From positions 1 through 64,000 of the forward strand of contig JAWKUK010000028.1 of the NCBI GenBank assembly GCA_041398605.1: DNA of 64,000 nt, read 5' to 3'. Positions 7,501-15,447 of this stretch are shown piece by piece. The notes beneath the pieces are model-generated. The model made no database searches, was not told where the DNA came from, and saw only the letters and a list, made by a program, of their open reading frames with translations. The translations under genes and the position numbers were made by a program. This DNA comes from JAWKUK01 sp041398605. Its GTDB lineage: Bacteria > Planctomycetota > UBA1135 > GCA-002686595. Position 1 is the stretch's first letter, and every line of letters begins with the position of its first letter.

Positions 7501-10500
7501 TCACTTTGGAGCAGCGCCCTTGCCACGGCCCTGCCGGATGGCCTCCCACTCGCGCTCCTTGCTGCCGGCGTCTGCGTCCCCCGCCGCGCCGGCCTCTGCG
7601 TAGAGGCGCACCAGCAGCCCGATCGCGTGGTCGATGGCCTGCCGCGAGCGGCTCGGAATGGACGACTCCCGCTCGATCAGGCCGCGATAGCCGGCCAGCA
7701 GCAGGGGCTCCGCCTCGTCGCGCCGCCCTTGCCCGAGCAGCGCGGCGCCGAGCAGGACGCGGCTGTTCCACGACGTCCATGCGTCGGGCTCCGCCGCGGC
7801 GCGGATGGCCAGGCACTCTCGCAGCAGCTGCTCCGCTTCGCTGGCGGCCCCGCCCCGCACGAGCTGGAGGCCACAGTCGGCCAGCTTCGACGCGAGCTCG
7901 ACGCTGCCTGCCGGCAAGGACGCTCGGGCCGCTGCGAGCCGCGCGCGGCAGAGGTCCAGCGCGGCGTCCGCCTTGCCCGCCTCCGAATACGTCGCCAGGA
8001 GCTCGCCCACGAACCTCTCGTCGGGCGCGCCGCCGCCGCCGAGGCACGCGGCCTCGAGCCAGCGCACCGCCTCCTCCACGGCGCCCGACTCACGCAGGTT
8101 GATCCCGAGGTTCGCTCGCGCGAGCCGCAGCCGCGGGTCGCCCTCGGGGAGGATCCTGGCGCCACACTCGACGGCCTCCTGGAAGAACGGCACGGCCTCA
8201 GCGAAGCGCTTCGTCCGCCAACGGATGTGACCGAGCTCGCCGAGCCAGTCGAAGACGCGCGGGTGGTCGGCCCCCAGCACCTCCCGGGCTTGCCGTAGCG
8301 CCTCTTCGTACTGCGACGTGGCGAGCGCGTAGTCGCCGCGCACCTTCGCCAGTCGGGCGAGGCTCGCGCGGGCGAAGATCGTCTGCGGGTGCCGAGCGCC
8401 GAGGACGACCCTGCGCCCTTCGACCACGTCTCGGAGCTCGACCTCGGCCTCAGCGAGGCGTCGCTGGTCGACGAGGAAGTTGCCGAGGTTGCTCCGTGCG
8501 GTGAGGGTCAGGGGGTGTCCCGCCCCGAGCAGCTCCGCGAAGCCAAGCGCGGCCGCGCGCAAGCTCGCCTCTCCTTCTGCGAGCTGGCCGAGGCCGAGCT
8601 CGGCGATCGCGCGATGTCCCGTCGCCTCGAGGACCTCACGGCTCCGATCGCCCCGCGCCGCTGCGAGGCGCGGGAGCAAGCCGCTCAGCAGCGCTCGCGC
8701 GCGCTCGTACTGGCCGAGCTGGGAGAGCGCGTAGGCGAGCTGCACCTCCGTGAGGAGCGCATCGATCGAGCCCTCGCCAGCGAGCCGTCGGAAGCCGTCG
8801 GCCGCCCGGGTCAGCTGCTCGACGGCGAGGTCAAAGCGGCCTTCCGAGATCGAGACCCGTCCGAGGAAGTTGAGCGTCGCCAATTGCGCGCGATGTCCGT
8901 CGCCGAATGCGCGCTCGACGTCGGCCAGGAGCGCGTCGCCCCACGCGCGCGCCGCGCGCCGGTCGCCCATCCCGTCAAACACCCTTGCGCGTTCGAGGCG
9001 CGCGAAGAGTGTGTCGGGGTCGAGGGGTCCGAGCGCCTCGTCGAACAGCACGACCGCCCTCGATTGTGCTCGTGCGCTCTCTTCGAAGGACCCGATCGCC
9101 CTCAGGCCGGCGGCGGTGGCTTGCAGGAGCTGCGCTTGGATCCGAGGTCGATCCGGGAACCGGAGGTCGATCGCGTCGATGGTCGGCAGGAGGATGCGGC
9201 GCTCCAGGAGGAGGCGCGCGAGCTCGGCGAAGTCGAGCTCGTCGAACTTCGACTGCAACGCCGGTTGGGAGGCGTCGCCCAAGGCGTCGACGAGCAGCGC
9301 GCGCAGCTCCATCCCGGTCCCCTGTACATCGACCTGCGCGAGCCGGTTCGCCTGGAAGCTCGTCACGACCTGCAGCTCCTCGGCGCGCTCATCCGCCTCT
9401 CGCCGCGCGGAAAGCGCCTCGTCGCGAGCCGCCCCTGCCGCGACGGCCAGCGCCCTGGCGCGCGTCGCTTCGGCATCGGCGCGCCGCGAGGACTCTATCG
9501 CGCGGCTCAGGCCGATCGCCAATCCGCCCGTCCCCAAGCCGAGCGCCATGACGGCGACAGCAGCCGCGACGACGTAGCCCCTGTTGCGCCGGACGAACTT
9601 GCGCACGCGGTAGGCCGTGCTGGGCGGTCCGGCTGCGACGGGGAGATGCGTGAGGTGCCGCCGGAGGTCCTCGGCCAGCGCGCTCGCGGTGTCGTAGCGC
9701 CGCGAGCGCTCCTTCTCGAGGCACTTCATCACGATCCAGTCGAGGTCGCCCCGCAGCTCAGCGCCGCCGCCCCGGCGCGAGGACGCGGGAGCGTCGAGCG
9801 CCCCGACCGCGTCCGGGCGGGGCGCCGACGAGGCACGCTCGCTCGGCAGCGGGGGGGTCACGTCGCGGATCGTTCGTTGCAGTTCGGAGAGGTCGAGCGA
9901 GGCGAGCGCGCCCGCTCCGAACGGCGGCTCGTGCGCGAGCAGCTCGTAGAGCAGCACGCCGAGCGAATAGATGTCGCTCCTCGTGTCGATGTCGAGCGCC
10001 GAGAGCGACGCCTGCTCGGGGCTCATGTACGCGGGCGTGCCCAGCAGCATGCGCACGTCGCCCGCCGCCGTGCTCCCGGAGACCACCCCGCCCGTCGCCT
10101 TGGCGATGCCGAAGTCGATGACCTTCGGGAGCGCCACCCCATCCCGCACAGAGACGAGGACGTTGTTCGGCTTGATGTCGCGGTGGATGACGCCCTTCTG
10201 GTGCGCGTGTTGGATCGCGAGGCAGACATGGGTGAAGAGGTCGATTCGCTCGCGTGTGCTGAGCGCCTCGGACCGGCAGTACTCCGAGATCGGGACCCCG
10301 TCGATCCACTCCATCACGAAGTAGGGACGTCCCCAGCTCGTGCTGCCCGCGTCGAGGATCTTGGCGATGCTCGGGTGATCGAGCAGCGCGAGCGTCTGCC
10401 GCTCGAGCTCGAAGCGCGCGATCACCTGCTTTGTGTCCATGCCGGCCTTGATGACCTTCAGCGCGACAACACGCGCGACGGGGTCGGTCTGCTCGGCCAA

Positions 10501-10812
10501 CCAGACGCTGCCGAAGCCCCCTTCACCGAGCGGGCGCACGAGCGTGTAGCGCCCGATCCGCGTCCCGGCAGCGATGGACTCGGGCTCGTCGGCGGCGCCC
10601 CTAGCCGCTTCGACGCCTTCGAGGAAACGCCCGGCTCGTACCGTCGCTCCGACCAGGCTCTCGAGCTCGCGCTCGAGCGCGACATCCCCGTCGACACGCG
10701 CCTTAAGCTCTGCCATGCGTTCGCCTTCGGGCATGGCGAGCACCCGCGCGAGGAGGTCCGCGATTCGATCTTGGGTCGAGTCCGATTCGATTGGGTGCGA
10801 GGGGTCTTCCAT
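7501..10812 (-). CDS. Membrane Ser/Thr protein kinase with TPR-type C-terminus
   Basis: The 1103-residue protein begins with the short helical segment common before planctomycete kinases (ELESLVGATVRAGRFLEG). The kinase domain runs from about 88 to 380: GEGGFG loop at 96-101, Lys119, HRD at 210-212 with DIKPNN, and DFG at 233-235. All canonical catalytic residues are present. A single transmembrane helix (YVVAAAVAVMALGLG) lies near residues 405-425. After it come a coiled-coil stretch and many TPR-like helical pairs to the end, with repeats such as ARANLGINLRE and TLTARSNLGNFLVDQRRLAEAE. The start MEDPSHP is chosen because the 66 residues upstream are low-complexity. It is divergent from the secreted-protein gene at 11072. 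The TPRs would face the opposite side of the membrane from the kinase and may sense or recruit a partner (inferred). Confidence 0.9.
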   Translation of the reverse strand: MEDPSHPIESDSTQDRIADLLARVLAMPEGERMAELKARVDGDVALERELESLVGATVRAGRFLEGVEAARGAADEPESIAAGTRIGRYTLVRPLGEGGFGSVWLAEQTDPVARVVALKVIKAGMDTKQVIARFELERQTLALLDHPSIAKILDAGSTSWGRPYFVMEWIDGVPISEYCRSEALSTRERIDLFTHVCLAIQHAHQKGVIHRDIKPNNVLVSVRDGVALPKVIDFGIAKATGGVVSGSTAAGDVRMLLGTPAYMSPEQASLSALDIDTRSDIYSLGVLLYELLAHEPPFGAGALASLDLSELQRTIRDVTPPLPSERASSAPRPDAVGALDAPASSRRGGGAELRGDLDWIVMKCLEKERSRRYDTASALAEDLRRHLTHLPVAAGPPSTAYRVRKFVRRNRGYVVAAAVAVMALGLGTGGLAIGLSRAIESSRRADAEATRARALAVAAGAARDEALSARREADERAEELQVVTSFQANRLAQVDVQGTGMELRALLVDALGDASQPALQSKFDELDFAELARLLLERRILLPTIDAIDLRFPDRPRIQAQLLQATAAGLRAIGSFEESARAQSRAVVLFDEALGPLDPDTLFARLERARVFDGMGDRRAARAWGDALLADVERAFGDGHRAQLATLNFLGRVSISEGRFDLAVEQLTRAADGFRRLAGEGSIDALLTEVQLAYALSQLGQYERARALLSGLLPRLAAARGDRSREVLEATGHRAIAELGLGQLAEGEASLRAAALGFAELLGAGHPLTLTARSNLGNFLVDQRRLAEAEVELRDVVEGRRVVLGARHPQTIFARASLARLAKVRGDYALATSQYEEALRQAREVLGADHPRVFDWLGELGHIRWRTKRFAEAVPFFQEAVECGARILPEGDPRLRLARANLGINLRESGAVEEAVRWLEAACLGGGGAPDERFVGELLATYSEAGKADAALDLCRARLAAARASLPAGSVELASKLADCGLQLVRGGAASEAEQLLRECLAIRAAAEPDAWTSWNSRVLLGAALLGQGRRDEAEPLLLAGYRGLIERESSIPSRSRQAIDHAIGLLVRLYAEAGAAGDADAGSKEREWEAIRQGRGKGAAPK

Positions 10813-11071
10813 GGCGCTGGGTGCAGCTCGACGATCGGGCGTCTCGTCCGGAGGGATCACATCTTGCGCCACGGACCGTGGGCGCGTGGCGGGCGGCGCG
10901 TGGATCCGACGCTGCGCGGAAATCCACGGATTCCGTGCGCGCGGCACCCACGGTGGTCGCTTTTCCTTCGGTCGGACGTCGCCGCGGGATCGCGCCGGAG
11001 CGGCGCCCACGCCGCAGCCTCATCCTCCGGCCGATCGCCTCCCCGACCGGGACCTCGATCCCGTCCTCAAG

Positions 11072-12055
11072 ATGCATCACTTCGGCACCACGACGCCCGG
11101 CCTCATCCTCGGCTTGGCCTGCCTCAACCCGGTCTCCTTCGGTCAAGGGCTCGTCGACCTCGACCTGCGAGCTGGGGACTGCGTCGCTGTCCACGAGCTC
11201 GCGCTCGTCGATCTCCATGCGAGCACGGCGCACGGTCCTCCCCGGGCAGTCGGCGCGCTCGAGGTCGTCCTCCGTTGGGATCCCGCCGTCCTCACGCTCG
11301 TCGGCGTGGACGGCGAGGGCGCCGGTTACGACTGGCTCGTGTCGGGGTTCCTGCCGGACCCCCGCGGATTGAACCTGACGTTCGACGACGGGGACGCGCT
11401 CTATACCGCCTTGGCACGCCCCGGCGCGCCAGCGCTCGCCCTTGCGGGTCCTGAGGGACTGCTGGTCACGGGCTTCTCCTTCCGCGTCGAGGCGCCGTGC
11501 CCCATGGGGTCGACGGTCGCGATCCTCCCCGATCTCGGAGCGCTGACACAGACGGCCGTGTACGACTTCTTCGCCCCGGCGGTGGAGATCACGGGCGAGG
11601 TCGACTCCGCCTGCGGAGCGTACTCGTGCCCGCTGGGGCTCGCAGGCTGCCCGATGGTCGTACCGAACTCGACGGGGCGCAATGGACGGTTGGAAGCGAC
11701 GGGCTCGGTCTCGACCCTGAGGAACGGATTCACCCTGACCTCCACGGACCTGCCGTTGCACTCGGTTGGCATCCTCCTCTGCTCACGCGCCATGGGACCC
11801 GGCACGATGCCGGCGTCGAGCCAGGGCGTCCTGTGCCTCGCGCCGCCCATCGGCCGCGGCGCCGGCGGGGTGATCTTCGACACGGGCTCGACGGGCTCGG
11901 CGAGCCTCGGAGTGAGCCTCATTGCGCTGCCCCAGCCCAACGGCCACGAGGCCGCGCGCCCGGGCGAGTCGTGGAGCTTCCAGGCCTGGCACCGGGACCT
12001 GAACCCGGGCATCACCAGTAACCTCTCGAACACGGTCACTGTCACGTTCGAGTGA
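11072..12055 (+). CDS. Secreted cohesin-like protein with lineage-specific C-terminal module
   Basis: The 327-residue product has a signal peptide (hydrophobic stretch ending near NPVSFGQ) and then a cohesin-like beta domain at about 25-180, with VVLRWDPAVLTLVGVDG and VTGFSFRV. The last 125 residues are the module seen in several genes here: a Cys-rich lead-in, NSTGRNGRLEATGS, a GILLCS turn, GVLCLAPPIGR, ESWSFQAWHRD and SNLSNTVTVTF. The module is at the extreme C-terminus, as expected for a sorting or attachment domain (inferred). The ATG at 11072 gives the signal peptide; the open frame extends upstream only as a shadow of the kinase gene. The RBS is weak. Confidence 0.75.
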   Translation: MHHFGTTTPGLILGLACLNPVSFGQGLVDLDLRAGDCVAVHELALVDLHASTAHGPPRAVGALEVVLRWDPAVLTLVGVDGEGAGYDWLVSGFLPDPRGLNLTFDDGDALYTALARPGAPALALAGPEGLLVTGFSFRVEAPCPMGSTVAILPDLGALTQTAVYDFFAPAVEITGEVDSACGAYSCPLGLAGCPMVVPNSTGRNGRLEATGSVSTLRNGFTLTSTDLPLHSVGILLCSRAMGPGTMPASSQGVLCLAPPIGRGAGGVIFDTGSTGSASLGVSLIALPQPNGHEAARPGESWSFQAWHRDLNPGITSNLSNTVTVTFE

Positions 12056-12099
12056 GGCGCGGGCCGAGCGCCTGCCGATGCTGGAGGAGGCCTCCGACA

Positions 12100-12480
12100 C
12101 GCGCAACAGAGCACGGCGACGCCGCGCCGACGGACGGAGGCGCGGGGAGCGACGTCATCACACCCTCACGGCGCCCGCGCTCGCCCAAGAAGCGCTCCTG
12201 CGCATCGATGGCGCGGCGCTGCAGGGCAACTCGAAGCCCGTCGAGGTCGATGCGGCCCCCTTCCCCTGCGCGCCTCCCCCTGCGTGCCGCGTCGATCGCG
12301 ATGCGACGGGTCATGGTCGATCCATGACGCGCGCGGCTGCGCCTGAAGCGCGCTGGCGGCTTGTCGGTGGCCGAGGTCGCGGCTCTCGCCGATGTCTCTT
12401 CCGGCATGGTCCACGACCGTTGGCTCAACGCTCGCGCATGGTTGGCGCGTGGGTTGGAGTTGATGGATCCGCCGACCTGA
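12100..12480 (+). pseudogene. Second degraded Sigma70_ECF-family sigma factor gene, internally deleted
   Basis: Pieces of a Sigma70_ECF gene occur in order in two frames. GERRHHTLTAPALAQEALLR corresponds to the RRE..HTLQPTALVHEAYLRL segment. Then, in another frame, AASIAMRRVMVD is followed by a TGA where His of VDHARAR is expected. Next come RLRLKRAGGLSVAEVAALAD and HDRWLNARAWLARGLEL, the region 4.2 helix-turn-helix, ending at TGA 12478. The middle of the protein between KRAGG and LSVAEV is missing, so there has been an internal deletion plus at least one frameshift. It lies about 100 bp from a kinase-gene stub on the other strand. Sigma and kinase genes of this type are commonly neighbours in Planctomycetes. 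Confidence 0.6.
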
Positions 12481-12582
12481 GCCGCGCCAAGGGCAGAGGC
12501 GCCCGAGCGTGCTCGCCGGATCACTCACCTGCAAGCGGGACGCGGGCGGGCTTCTCTTGGCGCTGGAGAGGGCACAGAAACT

Positions 12583-12672
12583 GTCCCGCGGCCGAGCCGA
12601 TCGAGGAGCAGGTCACCAGCATCTTTGGGTGCGCGGGTGTCCATGGTGTGCGCGGAGGCTCGGAGGCTACCG
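12583..12672 (-). pseudogene. 5' stub of a duplicated kinase gene
   Basis: This stretch is about 80 percent identical to 4318-4407, the start region of the kinase at 3114-4376, including bases upstream of the ATG. On the minus strand it begins MDTRAPKDAG at 12644 and continues LLLDRLGRG, the first strand and glycine loop, and then the similarity ends abruptly at about 12586. Nothing of the catalytic domain remains. Seen: sequence match and abrupt end. Inferred: an ancestral tandem or dispersed kinase duplication whose body was deleted. The match supports MDT as the true start of the intact kinase gene. Confidence 0.65.
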
Positions 12673-12846
12673 CAGCTTCGTGATCTTCAGCTTGTCGAGC
12701 TTGATGCGCGTCTTGATGGACTCTTCGCTCCGGGTCAGCGCTTTGGCGATCGCTTGGAGGCTCATGCCCTTGCCCACCAGGTGGTGCAGGTTGCTGATCT
12801 CGGCATCCGTCCAAGGTTGCCGGTGGCGTTCGAAGTTCTTGCTCAT
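12667..12846 (-). CDS. Small SANT/Myb-like DNA-binding protein
   Basis: The 59-residue protein reads MSKNFERHRQPWTDAEI, LHHLVGKGMSLQAIAKAL and SEESIKTRI. This is a compact SANT/Myb-like helix-turn-helix: the conserved W after the basic N-terminus, then A-I-A-K-A-L and the R-S-E-x-x-I/V recognition helix. It is highly basic (KLDKLKITKLR tail). Comparable small proteins are common in bacteria and are usually annotated as SANT or Myb-like DNA-binding. The open frame extends upstream as low-complexity Arg/Ala/Pro sequence, so ATG 12846 is preferred. Its 3' end abuts the kinase stub. No target is evident. Confidence 0.65.
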   Translation of the reverse strand: MSKNFERHRQPWTDAEISNLHHLVGKGMSLQAIAKALTRSEESIKTRIKLDKLKITKLR

Positions 12847-13188
12847 GCCGTGGATCGACGGTGTTGGGTCGCGGGCTCGGAGGCCGCACGCTGGATTCGA
12901 TCCGAGAGCGCGGGCCCACTGCAACGTGAAAACCGGCCCCATGGCGGGACCCGGCGCACGCGGCACGCAGCGCGGCGTTGCGCCAAGCGGACACGTCCTG
13001 GTGGCTCGCCAAGCCATGTCGCGCACGGACGACATCCGTGCGGCCGCCGCGGCCCTGCGCGCGACGCGTGGATCCATCGCAAGCGTCTGTCCCCGGAGGA
13101 CTTACGCTCGACCGTGGCGCTCCTCGGTGCGACTTGGCACCCCCGTGGCTCTCGCTCCATCGTCCACACGACGCACAGCGAGCCCACC

Positions 13189-13407
13189 ATGACGAACCAA
13201 GACTTCTACGCCGCGACCAAGTACTGCCCCTGCTGCGAGAAGAACGTCCGTTACCTGGCGAGCATCGAGGTCAGCTACTGCGTCGAGTGCGGCGGCGAGG
13301 TGCGCCTCTTCTCCGCGGCCGAGTGGACCGCCTTCAACGCGACGCTCGAGGCGCGCAAGTCCAAAGGCGGGCGCCCGCGCTCGAATTTCGGCCAGCGCGC
13401 CGCCTGA
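13189..13407 (+). CDS. Small zinc-ribbon protein
   Basis: The 72-residue product carries KYCPCCEKNV near the N-terminus and SYCVECGGEVRLF about 14 residues later. Two CxxC knuckles could bind one Zn2+ as a zinc ribbon. The basic tail ends SKGGRPRSNF. Such short ribbons occur in nucleic-acid-binding or protein-bridging proteins, but no specific role can be assigned. The ATG at 13189 follows a short leader; longer starts in this frame give Arg-rich junk. A strong hairpin begins 117 bp downstream and could end its transcript. Confidence 0.65.
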   Translation: MTNQDFYAATKYCPCCEKNVRYLASIEVSYCVECGGEVRLFSAAEWTAFNATLEARKSKGGRPRSNFGQRAA

Positions 13408-13524
13408 TTACGCCCACGACGGGGCGCACTGCGCGGCGACTGGTTCCCGCTGTGCAGCGCCCCGGTCGGGATTCCTGAAGCGACTGATTCTCTCCTTGTC
13501 CGCGACGCGCCCTCGAGGCGCAAC

Positions 13525-13556
13525 GAGGCCCGCCGTTCTCACGAACGACGGGCCTC
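13525..13556 (+). terminator. Strong intergenic hairpin, probable terminator
   Basis: GAGGCCCGCCGTT pairs with AACGACGGGCCTC with one mismatch around a 6-nt loop. It has no T-tract, which is common for terminators in very high-GC genomes. It sits between the zinc-ribbon gene and the convergent end of the beta-propeller gene, so it could serve either strand. Confidence 0.5.
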
Positions 13557-13654
13557 GCGCAGCTCACGCCGGCAGCCCGTGTGTTGCCAAGCGAGATCAA
13601 CGGACCATGGCCCCCTGACCTCGCTCGTCGGTCATGGGCGCGCTCGAAGCACGC

Positions 13655-15110
13655 TGGGGCGCGTCAGTAGCGGTCCAAGTGCAGCAGGAGCGCGCTCGAT
13701 GCGTTCCAGCCGTGCCCGCACGGCGAGGGTGTCGGTTGGCGGTAGAGGGCTTGGAAGGGCAGCTCGTAGTAGGAGTAGTTCACCAGCTCCGCGGGTGACG
13801 GGGTGTGCACGTCCTCGAAGGTCGCCACGCCGGCGGCGTCCGCGCGGCCGACCACGCGGCGCAATGGGGTCCCGAGGCACCAGACTCCTCCGGACTGCAC
13901 GTTGCCGGCCGGCAGATGGAGCTCTGGAGTGCCGATCACCAGCAGCGTCGTGCTGAACGGAGGCAGGCCGTCCACCGTGAGGCGCGGCACGCGCCGCTGG
14001 TCGAAGCCACCAAACGCGGCCAAACGCGCGCCCGGGCCGCTCGAGTTCGGACAACCAAGGCCAGGGCTCGCAGCGCCGCACGGGCAGTCCGTCGTCTCGA
14101 CCGACGCCGGGGTGCAACCGGGCCGACCGAACTCGAGGCACGTCCCCGAGGGCAGCGGCGTGTAGTCGATCACCGCGGCGAGGCCGGCCTCGACGTTGGG
14201 GCCGGGGGCTCCGTTCTGACCCTCATAGCCCGTGAAGAACTGTCCGCCCGCGATCACCGTCTGCCCGTCGTAGTCCAGCCCAGAGCCACCGATCTGAGAT
14301 GAGAGCAGCCGGTAAGGCGTCGTCATCACGAGGCGCTGGTTCCAGAACCCATCACAGCGCTCGAACGCGTGCACGGCACCGTACCCCCCAAACGGATCAC
14401 CTAGCACCGCGCCCGGCACACGCCAGGCCCGCGATCCGACAAAGAGCGTTGGCGGAACGTATTGCATCTGCCAACAGAACCCGATCGTGTAGGCGCTCTG
14501 GCCAGGCCCGATCGTCGGCTCGATGTCGTCGACGAGCTCCCATACGCCTTGAGGATTGCGATGATAGTGAAAGATATGTGCAGTCAATTCACTTGTCCAG
14601 CCGTCGTGGGCTGCAGACGTAAACAAATCGTCACCATTCAGAGCGATCGGCAAACCGAAGCCGAGATTGGGGCGATTGGGATAAGGGTGGTCGATACGCT
14701 GCTCTAACGCCCAGACCCCGTTCGTCCGCCGCATGACAAAGACGGTTCCGACATGGTCGAAGCCGTTGACATAGGACGTGACGGCTCCCACGGCCGCTAC
14801 GTCGCCGTCGACATCCAAGCCAGAGCTGAATCCATTGAACGTGGACAAGGGGTGAACACCAAGCTGCGGCGCCGTGAACGACTGGACCTGGGTCCAGGTT
14901 CCCTGACGTTCGTAGAAGAAGACCGCGCCAGGTGCGCCGCCGGGGTTCCCCGCTTGCTTGTGACCCGTAACGAGGGTCACACCGTCGTAGGCCATTGTGA
15001 ATCCCTGTCCAAGACCGGTCCCCGTTGCACGCGGGACAATTTCGTCTGCGATCCATTGCCCGCCTACGTAGCGGAATTCGTATGCCTCATCCTGGGCCCC
15101 CCCAAGCACC
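13655..15110. repeat. Long direct repeat, copy 1 (partner at 18401-19853)
   Basis: This is nearly the same sequence as 18401-19853 in the same orientation, with about 3.3 kb between the copies. Identity is patchy: about 210 bp at 14823-15040 differ from 19561-19773 at one position, while flanking stretches differ much more. The pattern suggests gene conversion or recombination between the copies. Confidence 0.85.
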
Positions 15111-15447
15111 ATCAATGAGTCCCCAACGATCTCAACGTCAGCAGCAAACCCACACTGAAGAGAAGAGCCGTCTGGCTCGCCCTCAGTATCTGCGTCTGTA
15201 ACCAGCGCCCCGCCGAGTCGCGTTCAAAGATCGCAACGCCGCCGTATTCCGTAGGATTGAAGAAGATTTCTTTGGAGCAAACAGCAGCTCGACCGTTATC
15301 GATAGAGCACGCCAGACCGAAGTGTCCTAGTCTATCGGGGTTCGATGTACGCAGGATCGTCGGCACGGGATACTGCGCGGCAGCTACGTTCCCCGCAGCC
15401 TGCAGCGCCCATACAAGCGCCAAGGTCATGATGACATAAAATCGCAT
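13664..15447 (-). pseudogene. Secreted FG-GAP-like beta-propeller gene, downstream copy, one frameshift
   Basis: The product would have a signal peptide (MRFYVIMTLALVWALQAAGN, then VAAAQ). Propeller blades follow with recurring G.VAIFERD and VFFYERQGTWTQVQSF and VFVMRRTNGVWALEQRI strands, and then a C-terminal module with paired Cys (TDCPCGA, GLGCPNSSGPGARL). The frame shifts at about 15115-15185: compared with the upstream copy, one base is missing after LRASQ, which splits the gene into 13664-15115 and 15112-15447 parts. The rest is intact to the stop. Its ATG overlaps the stop of the DUF5060 gene by one base in TAATG (15445-15449), so the two are translationally coupled. Either this is a recent pseudogene or a consensus error in a repeat; a functional surface protein is possible. 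Confidence 0.75.

Noticed and set aside
8389..11454. 1021-codon open frame antisense to the kinase-TPR gene
   Set aside because: It is a mirror of a GC-rich gene: the product is Arg/Ala/Glu-rich without domains, while the minus strand carries complete kinase motifs.
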